Below are positions 1 through 9,910 of a stretch of 64,000 nt of DNA, one piece after another. How positions within the stretch are numbered: position 1 is the first letter of the stretch; every line of letters begins with the position of its first letter. The stretch is from assembly GCF_900155965.1 (NCBI RefSeq), contig NZ_FTMG01000016.1, positions 92,035 through 156,034 of the forward strand, given 5' to 3'. The notes beneath the pieces were generated by a model that was not told the DNA's origin, did no database searches, and saw nothing but the letters and a program-made list of their open reading frames with translations. This stretch comes from Mucilaginibacter lappiensis (lineage in GTDB: Bacteria; Bacteroidota; Bacteroidia; Sphingobacteriales; Sphingobacteriaceae). Made by a program: the position numbers and the translations under genes.

Positions 1-1
1 T

Positions 2-3000
2 TTATATAACTCAGATGATTTGAAGGTTGCCAAACCGGTAAGCCTTGATCTTAAAAATGTCCCTCTGAAAGAGGCGCTGGATATGTGCTTTGCCAACCAA
101 TTACTCACCTATGTAATTGAAAATAAAACCATATTAATTAGTAAAAAAACAGGCCAGAACGATAATATAAAACCCCCGAAAAAGGTAACAGGAAAAGTTA
201 CTGACAATAAAGGTTTTCCTCTGCCTGGGGTAACCATTAAAGAAAAGGGGACGAGAATGGGCGTAGTGACGGACAATAATGGAAATTATATCATTAGTGT
301 TAGTGACGATAATGCGATACTTGTTTTTAGCTTTGTTGGTTTTGTAACACGCGAGATACCACTTAATGGTAAGCCCCAGCTCAACATAACGCTCGAAGAT
401 AATCCAACAGATCTGAACGAGGTTGTAGTAGTGGGTTATGGCACGCAAAAGAAAGAATCTGTTACCGGAGCCATTACTTCTATTGGCACCAAAGATCTGG
501 TACAATCCCCAACTGCAAATTTGAGCAACGCGTTGGCCGGGCGTTTATCAGGCTTAACAGCTATTCAAACTTCGGGTAAACCTGGTGATGACAACTCCAC
601 TTTATATGTACGTGGTATTGGAACCTATACTGGCGTAACCGCTCCGTTAATCATGGTTGATGGTGTTGCCCGCGATACCTATAATGATATTGACCCAAAT
701 GAGGTAGAAACAGTAAGCATATTAAAAGATGCTTCTGCCACAGCTGTATATGGTGTTCGTGGTGCCAACGGTGTTATTTTGATCACTACCAAGCGCGGTA
801 AAGAAGGGGCTCCTAAGGTAAGTGGTACAGCTCAAACGGCTATATCAGAATTCTCCAGTATGCCTAATTTTGTTAACTCATATCAATATGCTTCATTATT
901 AAATGAGCAGAGTTATGAAAATTACTGGATCCAACATTCCAATGATGCTGATATAAAAACCTGGAGTGATTTTGCTCAGAAAAGAGATGCTAACTGGGTG
1001 AAGGAAGCCACGATCTATTACTCGCCAGAGGACTTGAAATATTATCAGAACGCACACACGCCAACTGTTAATGGCAAGCCAAATCCTTATTATGATCCGT
1101 ATGGTCACCCGGATCAGGATTGGAAAAAACAGATTTTCAATAAGTTCACGCCGCAAACTCAGTACAACGTTAATATCACCGGTGGAACACCATCTGTAAA
1201 ATACTTCGTATCCTTAGGCTATCTGAAACAAGGTGGTTTATTCAATACGGATTATATGCCATTCGGCGATGACATGCAATTCAAGAAAAAGCGTTACAAT
1301 TTGCGGTCAAATCTTGATTTTGATGTTAATAAAAACTTCAGGGTATCGGTTGATATAGCTACGCAGTATGTGACCATAACAGGTATGGATAATGACGAGT
1401 ATACCTGGGAAAAACGTATCCTATGGTCGTCACCACTTGGGTCACCTGGTATTATCAATGGCAAATTTGTTGTGCCGTTCAGCAATCAAAACGAGCAGCT
1501 TAACCCATTGTATGCTATAGCCAATAGCAACAATTATAATATCAATACCAATAGTACCCTAAACTCGTCCATCAAATTAACGCATAAGCTCAATTTCATT
1601 ACCGAAGGCTTGTCCATCAATGCTAAAGGCGCTTATGACAGCTATTTTCAGGATCGTTCATACGGAAAATATACACCATTATTATATGGCGTAAGAGCAA
1701 ATCCCAATGGCGATAAGTTAAACCCCATTCTGGTACAACTAACTAATGACGTAGCACCAATGCGATCTGATGATTATTATACCCAAAAATGGCGTAAGCT
1801 ATATGGCGAGGTTTCGATTAACTACAATCATACTTTCGCAAAAAAACACGCTGTTTCAGGTTTGATATTAGCGAATGCCGAAAAGCGATACGATCCAACC
1901 TATGTGCCAGACCTGCCGCATGCTTATGAAGGTGCTGCTGCAAGGATAACCTATGCCTATGATAACAAATATCTGGCCGAGTATAACATGGGTTATAATG
2001 GTTCTGAGAATTTTCCGGAAGGCAAAAGATTTGGTTTCTTGCCGGCTTATTCATTAGGCTGGATAGCCAGTAATGAATCCTTTTTCCCAAAAACTGATTT
2101 TGTAACCTTTCTGAAGATCAGGGGGAGTTTAGGTAAAGTGGGGAATGACGGTATATATGTACCAGGAAGCAACCCTCCACAATTGGCGCGCTATTTATAC
2201 TTGCCAGATACCTGGAAATATGGCGACAGCTACACCTTTGGAACATTAAACAATCAGAATAGTGTTCAGGGAGCTATGGAAAGTGTATTGGGTAATCCAA
2301 ATGTTACCTGGGAAGTTGCCACCAAATCAAATATAGGTTTAGAGGCTCACCTGTTTAACGAACGTGTTACTGTTACATTTGATCACTTTAACGAGCATCG
2401 TAAAAATATCCTTTCATACCGCGGAAGCGTTCCGGGTATTGTTCAGGCAACCCTGCCTCCATACAATTTGGGTGAAGTTAAAAACTGGGGTAATGAGATA
2501 GAGGTTAGCTACAATAGCGCACCCGGCAAATTTACCTGGTGGGTAAAAGGGAATGCCTCAACCAACAAGAACAAGATTATTTTTCAAGACGAGGCTATCG
2601 CACCCGGACAAGAGTATAATGCAGCTACTGGTCGCCCGATCAATCAGGGATCATATCTGCAAGCCGATGGTTTATATACATCGTGGTCACAATTATATGC
2701 CGTTGACGCTAACGGAAATCCAATACTATCAAGCCCGGTAAGAGCCTTAAATAAAAGTGGAAAACCTTATGTAAACGCCGCCGGGCAACCGGTTTATCAG
2801 AAAGATCTGGGTTATGCCGGGGCTCCGCTGCAACCTGGAGAGGTAAGGCTGGTTGATGTTAATGGCGACGGTATCATCAACGAAAAGGACTATGTGCGAA
2901 CCGGAAAAACGGATATCCCAGAATTGAGTTATGGTCTGTCATTCGGTTTCAACTATAAGGGCTTCGACTTTTCGGCCTTATTGCAAGGTGTTGGCGGCGT

Positions 3001-3382
3001 GGCTAAGTATGCTATGCAGGAGCTCCACTTTAACAAACAACAATCGCTTTTTGATGTGGATCTGAACCGCTTTACCCAGGAACGGTATGACAATGGCGAC
3101 AGGATCGACTTTCCTATTGCTGCCTATAATCAGGCGGCGGCTTATAACACTTTTTTCCTGAAAAGTACTTCTTACCTGCGATTGAAAAATATGGAAATAG
3201 GATACACACTTAAGCCAAGCTTTTTGAAAAAGGTAGGTATTAAATCAGCCCGTTTCTATGTGAATGGGTTGAACCTGTACACCTGGTCGCCGAATAAAAT
3301 ATGGGGCGATCCCGAAAACTTAGGCTACATCGGTTATCCGCTAACACGGACTTATAACGTGGGTTTAAATGTTAATTTTTAA
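2..3382 (+). CDS. SusC/RagA-type TonB-dependent outer-membrane transporter with STN domain (5'-truncated)
   Basis: Outer-membrane TonB-dependent transporter that imports glycans or oligosaccharides together with a SusD lipoprotein. The frame is open to the left window edge, so the signal peptide and true start lie outside; the first possible internal start is a TTG at 20. Visible in order: the end of an STN (secretin/TonB short N-terminal) domain to about residue 45, a CarboxypepD_reg-like beta-sandwich at about 55-135, the plug with the SusC signature LYVRGIG and a conserved AVYGVRGANGVILITTKRG stretch, then the barrel ending in an aromatic C-terminus (NVNF). An EF-hand-like DVNGDGIINEKD loop lies near residue 945. 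An STN domain usually means signalling to a FecR anti-sigma factor; such genes could lie upstream but are not visible. It heads a five-gene operon with the SusD gene 15 bp downstream. The substrate cannot be read from sequence. Confidence 0.95.
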   Translation, partial: LYNSDDLKVAKPVSLDLKNVPLKEALDMCFANQLLTYVIENKTILISKKTGQNDNIKPPKKVTGKVTDNKGFPLPGVTIKEKGTRMGVVTDNNGNYIISVSDDNAILVFSFVGFVTREIPLNGKPQLNITLEDNPTDLNEVVVVGYGTQKKESVTGAITSIGTKDLVQSPTANLSNALAGRLSGLTAIQTSGKPGDDNSTLYVRGIGTYTGVTAPLIMVDGVARDTYNDIDPNEVETVSILKDASATAVYGVRGANGVILITTKRGKEGAPKVSGTAQTAISEFSSMPNFVNSYQYASLLNEQSYENYWIQHSNDADIKTWSDFAQKRDANWVKEATIYYSPEDLKYYQNAHTPTVNGKPNPYYDPYGHPDQDWKKQIFNKFTPQTQYNVNITGGTPSVKYFVSLGYLKQGGLFNTDYMPFGDDMQFKKKRYNLRSNLDFDVNKNFRVSVDIATQYVTITGMDNDEYTWEKRILWSSPLGSPGIINGKFVVPFSNQNEQLNPLYAIANSNNYNINTNSTLNSSIKLTHKLNFITEGLSINAKGAYDSYFQDRSYGKYTPLLYGVRANPNGDKLNPILVQLTNDVAPMRSDDYYTQKWRKLYGEVSINYNHTFAKKHAVSGLILANAEKRYDPTYVPDLPHAYEGAAARITYAYDNKYLAEYNMGYNGSENFPEGKRFGFLPAYSLGWIASNESFFPKTDFVTFLKIRGSLGKVGNDGIYVPGSNPPQLARYLYLPDTWKYGDSYTFGTLNNQNSVQGAMESVLGNPNVTWEVATKSNIGLEAHLFNERVTVTFDHFNEHRKNILSYRGSVPGIVQATLPPYNLGEVKNWGNEIEVSYNSAPGKFTWWVKGNASTNKNKIIFQDEAIAPGQEYNAATGRPINQGSYLQADGLYTSWSQLYAVDANGNPILSSPVRALNKSGKPYVNAAGQPVYQKDLGYAGAPLQPGEVRLVDVNGDGIINEKDYVRTGKTDIPELSYGLSFGFNYKGFDFSALLQGVGGVAKYAMQELHFNKQQSLFDVDLNRFTQERYDNGDRIDFPIAAYNQAAAYNTFFLKSTSYLRLKNMEIGYTLKPSFLKKVGIKSARFYVNGLNLYTWSPNKIWGDPENLGYIGYPLTRTYNVGLNVNF

Positions 3383-3397
3383 TCAATTAATAGCTAA

Positions 3398-5239
3398 ATG
3401 ATGAAAAGAATAAATATAATCATATTGCTTTTTGTGGGTCTGATAGGCGGTCTGTCTTCAACAAGCTGTAAAAAAAGCTTTCTGGAAAAACCCAAAGGAG
3501 GATCAGTAACCGTTGATACTATTTTTGATAGCAAGAATCAGGCACAATATGCAGTAGCAGAAATGTATTACCTGTGTGTACGGGGCTATTTCCCCCAAAC
3601 CTATGATGGTTGCCGCCCCGAAGCTATTACAGACCAGCTTTACATTATACACCCGGCCTATGACTGGGCTTCAAATACAATAGGTACAGGAACGTATATT
3701 ACCGGTAACATGAGTGCTGATGCTAACTGCGATTATGGTTTTGGATCTGATAATGGCCCGGGATATGGCTGGCATTATAAAGGTATAAGACAGGCAAACC
3801 TGGTATTGAAAAATATCAATAAGGTTGCTGATGCCGATGCAAACTGGAAAACAGATGTAAAAGGGCAAGCCCTTTTTTGCCGGGCCATGCAGCACTTTGA
3901 AGCGTTTAGATATTACGGAGGTATCCCCATTGTAAATAAACCTTTAGAAGGAGACTCAAAGATAGCAGTACCACGCAGTTCGGTGCAATCTGTAGTTGAT
4001 AGCGTAGTTAAATGGTGCGACCAGGCGGCGAGTATGCTGCCTACTACACGTGGGGCGGCCGATTTTGGAAAGGTTACTAAGTTGGCTGCCCTTGCATTAA
4101 AAGCCAGGATATTGTTATATGCCGCTAGCCCGCTTTATAACACACCAGCCAATTTAAAAGCTGAAGTATCGGGAGCCCGTTTTGGTGATAGCCGCGATAC
4201 CGTATTGGCTTATCCCAGCTATGACCAGGAGCGTTGGAACAAAGCTGCTAAAGCTGCCAAAGATGTAATAGACAATGCAGGGGGCGCTGGGGTATCATTA
4301 TTCAATACTGGAAAACCTTTAACAACCGGCGAAACCTATGCCACACTTGGCGATTATGAATCGGTATGGAATGTATTTGCTAACCAGGAACTGATATTGG
4401 TGAACACGGCCAACCAGGCGGGTAGTGGCTTTGTATGGGGGCAGTATTTATCCTCAAAGTTGCGTTTGGCTCAATGGGGGGTGAAAAATAATGTGCCTGT
4501 TGAATTTATGCAGCAATATGAAAAAATGGACGGCACTAAATGGACTTTACCCGCTACAGGTGCCGATCTGCCGGTTGATATGGCTGCTCTTAATCTTGAT
4601 CCACGGTTTTACCAAACAATCGCTTATGATGGTAAATATTATAGCAGTCAGCGTGGTGTTTTAGCGTATTATAAAAAGGGTGATTATCCAACCGATGGTA
4701 ATTTGGCCAGCAGTGATGCCGGGGTTGATGGCTACGCCACAGAGGTATACAAGTTTGTTGCCCGTGTTGATAACATGACCGACAATCACCTGGCCTGGCC
4801 GGTATTTCGTTTAGCTGAATTTTATTTAAGCTATGCAGAAGCCTTGAATGAATATCAGGGCCCGGGCGGTGATGCTACTAATTACCTTAACCTGATCAGG
4901 TTAAGAGCCGGAATGCCCCCAAAACAACCTGCCGATCCCAGTTCATTCCGGGATGCCATACAAAATGAACGCACTATTGAATTAGCTTATGAAGGTCACC
5001 GGTATAATGATCTTAACCGTTGGCTGAAGGCAAAATCGGTGTTAAACGGCACTTTACATGGTATACAAACCACCGCAAGAAAAGGCACAGACGGGCAATT
5101 AAAACGAACCTGGCAGGTGGTACCTTTTGTTGCAAGAGTATTTCCCCCAAAATACTATTACGTTCCTTTCCCCAGTAAAGAGATCAGTTTAAGATATCTG
5201 GGCACGAAGGCGTGGGATGGACAAAATCCGGGGTGGTAA
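3398..5239 (+). CDS. SusD/RagB family glycan-binding outer-membrane lipoprotein
   Basis: Surface-exposed lipoprotein lid that captures glycan for the SusC pore encoded just upstream (15-bp gap). A hydrophobic signal sequence ends in a lipobox-like STSC with the lipidated cysteine at about residue 24. The TPR-like helical SusD fold is indicated by the family markers: KGIRQANLVLKNIN near 130, an ALFCRAMQHFEAFRYYGGIP segment, an LSYAEALNEY helix, and NERTIELAYEGHRYNDLNRW near the C-terminus, which ends in QNPGW as many SusD proteins do. At 613 aa it is slightly long for the family. The partner is the SusC at 2-3382. Ligand unknown. Confidence 0.94.
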   Translation: MMKRINIIILLFVGLIGGLSSTSCKKSFLEKPKGGSVTVDTIFDSKNQAQYAVAEMYYLCVRGYFPQTYDGCRPEAITDQLYIIHPAYDWASNTIGTGTYITGNMSADANCDYGFGSDNGPGYGWHYKGIRQANLVLKNINKVADADANWKTDVKGQALFCRAMQHFEAFRYYGGIPIVNKPLEGDSKIAVPRSSVQSVVDSVVKWCDQAASMLPTTRGAADFGKVTKLAALALKARILLYAASPLYNTPANLKAEVSGARFGDSRDTVLAYPSYDQERWNKAAKAAKDVIDNAGGAGVSLFNTGKPLTTGETYATLGDYESVWNVFANQELILVNTANQAGSGFVWGQYLSSKLRLAQWGVKNNVPVEFMQQYEKMDGTKWTLPATGADLPVDMAALNLDPRFYQTIAYDGKYYSSQRGVLAYYKKGDYPTDGNLASSDAGVDGYATEVYKFVARVDNMTDNHLAWPVFRLAEFYLSYAEALNEYQGPGGDATNYLNLIRLRAGMPPKQPADPSSFRDAIQNERTIELAYEGHRYNDLNRWLKAKSVLNGTLHGIQTTARKGTDGQLKRTWQVVPFVARVFPPKYYYVPFPSKEISLRYLGTKAWDGQNPGW

Positions 5240-5262
5240 TCAGCTATACACATTAATAAGTA

Positions 5263-8124
5263 ATGAGAAAAATGAAAAAAGAATATATAACCCTTTTTGC
5301 ATGGATTTTTACGTTCTGTAGTTTTTCTGTCGCTAATGCGCAAACTACAAATGTTACTCAGGCAGATTCCACTAAAGCCAGCAATAGCGCTACAAAAGCC
5401 ATAGTTGATGGTGGAATAAAAGCTGAAAAATCCTGGAGAAATACAGGTGCGGTTTTTACCCTTCCGGGTGAAGATTTAACCCATATGACGGTAGGTAATT
5501 TACTAAATACACTTCAGGGACGCATTCCCGGTTTAACGGTGGTAACCGGATCTGGTGAGCCCGGCTACGATAATCCTACACTTTATGTGAGAGGGCAAAG
5601 CAGCTGGAATATAGCCGGAAACCAGGTACTCATTTATCTGGATGGTTCGCAGGTTGATATGGGGGCCCTAAGTGGTTTGTCGGCCTATGAAATAGAATCG
5701 GTAACACTGTTAAAAGACGCTGCCGCATTAGCCGTATATGGTTTACAAGGAGGTGCTGGTGTACTCAGCATTAAAACCAAAAGAGGTACGGAGATACCCA
5801 AAACCCAGATAACCGTTAACGGCAGATATGGGATACTCAGTGCTATTGACCTGCCCACAGTGATGGATGCTTATGGCTATACAACAGGCTACAATCAGGC
5901 ATTAAAAAATGACGGATTGCCCATTAAGTACCCTAACCCAGAGTTGTATAAAGCAGCCAATGATCCATATCACCCTAATGTGAATTGGTATGACCAACTG
6001 TTAAAAAATACATCAACAATTCAGGATTACAATTTTTCTTTTAGGGGGGGTAATGCCACAGCGAAGTATTTTGTATTGATGAACTATACCAACTTTGATG
6101 GTTTATACAAAAATGCCGATGTCATTGATAAGGACTTTGGTACAAATGCCAAATATACCAAGTTAAATCTTCGGGCTAATGTGGAACTGCAATTGAATAA
6201 AAACCTGTCGGTAATGGCCAATATCAGTGGTATAACCGAAGATAGGAACACTCCATCGGGCTTTGCCGCCGGCGACGTATTCAACGCGCTGATGTATCTG
6301 CCTGCTTCTGCCTTCCCGGTAAAAAATCCGAATGGCTCATGGGGAAACAACTCGGTATATAACTTTAACCCGGTTGAGCTTTTACAACAAAATGGGGTAT
6401 ACAGCTCCCATACCCGAACCCTGCAAACTACCTTTAGCTTTACCCAGAAACTGGATGCTATAACCAAAGGCTTAGATCTGCGCGGGTTGGTATCGTTTAG
6501 CAATCAGTATGTTGGTGTTTATCAGAAACTTTTCTCGGTACCTTCTTATGAGATTGTAAAAGATGCCAATGATCAGCCAGTAATGTCAAACGGAACTGTG
6601 GTTTATAAAACGATAGGTACTATCAGTCAGTCAAGCAATGATAACGGCGGTCCGTTTTGGAACCGTACTACCGTACAGGCTGGTTTTGATTATGACCGTA
6701 GTTTTGGTAAACATACTTTTACCGGTATGATTATGGCCCGTAGACAGGGCTATAGCCACAACGGTTTAACCTACCAGGTGCGTACGCAAGGTTTGTCTGG
6801 TGATTTAACCTATGACTATGATCAAAAGTACATTGTTGATTTTTCTGCCGCCTACAACGGATCTGATGATTTTGAGCCAGGTAACCGGTATGGTTTTTTC
6901 CCTGCGGTTGGTTTAGGTTGGATAGTATCTAAGGAAGACTTTTTAAAAGACAATGCGGCTTTCAGTTTTCTGAAATTAAGAGCTTCGTACGGCTCTACAG
7001 GTAATATCAACGAAAAATACCGTTTCCTGTATCAACAGTTTGCTCAAAGCACCCCGGGCTGGATCACCGGTACTGCCAACAACAATCATACTGGCTTAGC
7101 AGAGGGACCTTTCACTAACGCGAACGCGGCTTGGGAAAAGAAAACCACGCTTAATATTGGTGTTGATTGGGAGTTATGGAAAAAGTTTTCGGGTACCATT
7201 GATGTATTTACAGAGAAACGGACTGGTATCCTCGAGATCCCATCAGCAGGTGTGCCTGACTACACGGGTTTTAACTTGCAATATGCTAACACTGGCGAGG
7301 TACATAATAAAGGACTTGAGGCTTCCCTTAAGTTTGATGAAAAGCACCGTAATTTTGAATATTATGTAGGAGGATCGGTGGCCTTTGCCCGGAATAAAAT
7401 AGTCAAACGGTCTGAGGCTCCACAACCTTATAACTATCTATACACGCAAGGTTACCCTATTGACCAGATGCGGGGATTGGTTTTCAAGGGTTTCTATCAG
7501 CAGTCTGATTTTGATGCTAATGGTAACTTAAAGAAAGGGGTACCAGCTTCTTCTTATACCAATGTGAAACCAGGTGATCTGAAATTTGCCGACCAGGATG
7601 GCAATGGTATCATCAATGATTATGATAAAGTACCCTTAAATTATACCAAACTGCCCGAAATTACTATCGGCTTTAACCTTGGGTTCAAATTTAAAGGATT
7701 TGATTTTGACGCCTATCTGCAAGGGGTAATGCACCGCACGGTAAGTCTGCTTGATGATGCTCCTTATTATATTAAACCATTTGTAAACAATAATAACATC
7801 ACTGCATTTTCGGCCAATAGCTGGACCCCTGAAAATGCGACTACAGCAACTTCACCGCGCCTTTCAACCTTGAGCAATGCCAATAATACCCAGGCATCTG
7901 ATTTTTGGATGCGTAATGGCGATTTCTTGAAACTGCGTAGCATTGAACTGGGCTATACTTTACCTCAAAAAGGCTTTTTAAAGAAATTGGATGCCGTGCG
8001 AATATTTGTGAACGGAACCAACTTGTTTACATGGGACAAAATTGCCGATCTGGAGGCCGAAGGTCTTTCTATGGGATATCCTTTAATGAAAACGGTAAGT
8101 TTTGGTATGAAAGTGAAATTGTAG
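5263..8124 (+). CDS. SusC-like TonB-dependent transporter lacking the N-terminal carboxypeptidase-like domain
   Basis: Second TonB-linked outer-membrane transporter of the operon, 953 aa. The signal peptide ends at about residue 26 (VANA, then Q). After a short linker the protein goes almost directly into the plug (LQGRIPGL, TLYVRGQSSWN, LKDAAALAVYGLQGGAGVLSIKTKRG) and then the barrel with a DQDGNGIINDYD calcium-loop-like motif near 785. Unlike the first SusC it has neither an STN nor a CarboxypepD_reg domain, so it is about 100 residues shorter at the N-terminus. The canonical ANG of the plug motif reads GAG here. It starts 23 bp after the previous SusD stop and is followed 25 bp later by its own SusD. 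An alternative ATG four codons in is possible. It may be a helper or alternative-specificity pore for the same glycan; that is inference. Confidence 0.92.
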   Translation: MRKMKKEYITLFAWIFTFCSFSVANAQTTNVTQADSTKASNSATKAIVDGGIKAEKSWRNTGAVFTLPGEDLTHMTVGNLLNTLQGRIPGLTVVTGSGEPGYDNPTLYVRGQSSWNIAGNQVLIYLDGSQVDMGALSGLSAYEIESVTLLKDAAALAVYGLQGGAGVLSIKTKRGTEIPKTQITVNGRYGILSAIDLPTVMDAYGYTTGYNQALKNDGLPIKYPNPELYKAANDPYHPNVNWYDQLLKNTSTIQDYNFSFRGGNATAKYFVLMNYTNFDGLYKNADVIDKDFGTNAKYTKLNLRANVELQLNKNLSVMANISGITEDRNTPSGFAAGDVFNALMYLPASAFPVKNPNGSWGNNSVYNFNPVELLQQNGVYSSHTRTLQTTFSFTQKLDAITKGLDLRGLVSFSNQYVGVYQKLFSVPSYEIVKDANDQPVMSNGTVVYKTIGTISQSSNDNGGPFWNRTTVQAGFDYDRSFGKHTFTGMIMARRQGYSHNGLTYQVRTQGLSGDLTYDYDQKYIVDFSAAYNGSDDFEPGNRYGFFPAVGLGWIVSKEDFLKDNAAFSFLKLRASYGSTGNINEKYRFLYQQFAQSTPGWITGTANNNHTGLAEGPFTNANAAWEKKTTLNIGVDWELWKKFSGTIDVFTEKRTGILEIPSAGVPDYTGFNLQYANTGEVHNKGLEASLKFDEKHRNFEYYVGGSVAFARNKIVKRSEAPQPYNYLYTQGYPIDQMRGLVFKGFYQQSDFDANGNLKKGVPASSYTNVKPGDLKFADQDGNGIINDYDKVPLNYTKLPEITIGFNLGFKFKGFDFDAYLQGVMHRTVSLLDDAPYYIKPFVNNNNITAFSANSWTPENATTATSPRLSTLSNANNTQASDFWMRNGDFLKLRSIELGYTLPQKGFLKKLDAVRIFVNGTNLFTWDKIADLEAEGLSMGYPLMKTVSFGMKVKL

Positions 8125-8149
8125 TATAAACTATTGTAATTACAAGGAA

Positions 8150-9838
8150 ATGAAAAAAAATCGATATATAATAACATTGCTGGCAATAGGCACAATGTTT
8201 TACTCCTGTAAACGTGATTATCTGGATGTGCAAACTTTACAGGCAGGTGTTACTGTTGATAAACTTTACAGCAATTATACCTATGTACAGCAGCAGGTTT
8301 GGAATGTTTACAGTTATTTGCCCGATGGCCTTGCCAATTTGGATATGGAAGCAGCTACCGATAACGCGGAAGCTACTAACCCGTTAGATACATCGCAAAC
8401 TTTTAACACCGGTACCTGGAACCAGTACAATAACCCTGCTGATGTATGGGCCAGGAATTTTAAAGGTATAAGACAAGCCAATCTTTATCTGAAAAATAAG
8501 AATGCGGTTGATATTTCCTATATCAAGGATAAGATCACTTCATCAGATTCCACAACTTATTTTAACGCTCGCGATAACGTTAAATTTATGGAAGGTGAAG
8601 TGCTTTTCTTAAAAGCGTTTTTCTACATGGAACTGGTTAAACGTTACGGAGGGGTACCTATTTTTGATCAGCCGTTTGATTATGATGATGCTAATACCTG
8701 GAAAAATGTACAACGAAACTCTCTTGATGAGTCTCTTAAATACATCGTTTCCTTATGTGATAAGTCGGCGGCTATTATACCTGCTAACCTTGGCTCTTAT
8801 TCCTGGTACGAGGCTGGCCGTGTTACACAGGGGGCTATAAAAGCGCTAAAAGCTAAGGCCTTATTATATGGAGCAAGCCCGCTGTTCAAGGATAATGGTT
8901 CAACGGTAACCTGGGCTCAGGCTGCTGCGGCTGCACATGATGTTATGGCTTTAGGCTCTTATTCGCTCGATGCCAATTACACCAATTTATTTGGAGCAAA
9001 TAACACAACATCGGCCGAGCTTATTTTTTATCGCCGTTACGGCGCTATAAATACGGTTGAGTATGCTAATTATCCAATCGTATTTCAAAATAGCCAAGGT
9101 AAGAGCATTGCTCCAACTGAAAATTTTGTCGAGAGTTTTGAAGTACTTCAAAAGGATGGTTCAGGTAATATAACCGGTTCGGTACCCTTTAGCTGGAGTG
9201 ATCCGGTCCAGGCTGCTAATCCATACCAAAACCGGGATCCCCGTTTTGCGGCCACAGTGGTGTATAATGGGGCTACGTTTAATGCCACAACTATCGAAAC
9301 ATTTGCCGGTGGTAATAGCGGCTTACCCAAACAAAATGCCACCAAAACAGGCTATTATATGTCAAAATGGGTTAATCAATCTATCGATCTGGTTAATAAA
9401 ACCACAGCCAATCATGCCTGGGTCTATTTCAGGTATGGAGAACTCCTGCTGAATTATGCCGAGGCCATGTATAATGCCTATGGTGCCAATGCCGACCCGC
9501 AAGGATACGGGATGACTGCCCTGCAAGCTATTAACAAGGTAAGGCAGCGTGTCAAAATGCCGGTATTAACGGTGTTGAACCAGCAAGCTATTGAACATGA
9601 GCGCAACGTGGAGCTAAGCTATGAGGATCAACGTTTCTGGGATGTGCGCCGGTGGAAAGAAGGTTCAATATATTTCAAGACTCCGGTAAATCGCATCGAG
9701 ATCACTAATTCAGCGGGCTCAAATAGCTATGCGGTTAAACAATTGGAAGAAAGGATATTTGACGAAAAAATGAATTGGTTTCCTATTCCGCAAAGCGAGA
9801 TCGCGAAAACCAATTGGAAACAAAACCCAGGCTGGTAA
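8150..9838 (+). CDS. SusD/RagB family lipoprotein (second of the operon)
   Basis: Partner lipoprotein of the SusC-like transporter immediately upstream. The signal sequence has a lipobox ending at Cys20 (MFYSC, then KRDYLD). Family landmarks are NFKGIRQANLYLKN near 105, EVLFLKAFFYMELVKRYGGVP near 155, LLNYAEAMYNAY near 430 and ERNVELSYEDQRFWDVRRW near 485, with the C-terminal NPGW ending. The length of 562 aa is normal. It is clearly diverged from the first SusD, so the two SusCD pairs are not a recent tandem duplication. Cotranscription is likely from the short gap. Confidence 0.94.
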   Translation: MKKNRYIITLLAIGTMFYSCKRDYLDVQTLQAGVTVDKLYSNYTYVQQQVWNVYSYLPDGLANLDMEAATDNAEATNPLDTSQTFNTGTWNQYNNPADVWARNFKGIRQANLYLKNKNAVDISYIKDKITSSDSTTYFNARDNVKFMEGEVLFLKAFFYMELVKRYGGVPIFDQPFDYDDANTWKNVQRNSLDESLKYIVSLCDKSAAIIPANLGSYSWYEAGRVTQGAIKALKAKALLYGASPLFKDNGSTVTWAQAAAAAHDVMALGSYSLDANYTNLFGANNTTSAELIFYRRYGAINTVEYANYPIVFQNSQGKSIAPTENFVESFEVLQKDGSGNITGSVPFSWSDPVQAANPYQNRDPRFAATVVYNGATFNATTIETFAGGNSGLPKQNATKTGYYMSKWVNQSIDLVNKTTANHAWVYFRYGELLLNYAEAMYNAYGANADPQGYGMTALQAINKVRQRVKMPVLTVLNQQAIEHERNVELSYEDQRFWDVRRWKEGSIYFKTPVNRIEITNSAGSNSYAVKQLEERIFDEKMNWFPIPQSEIAKTNWKQNPGW

Positions 9839-9910
9839 TGATATCCGGATCATCATATGGACAAAGTATGATGACCCCTCTTAAATAAGTAAGGATTTAA
9901 AAAATATTTT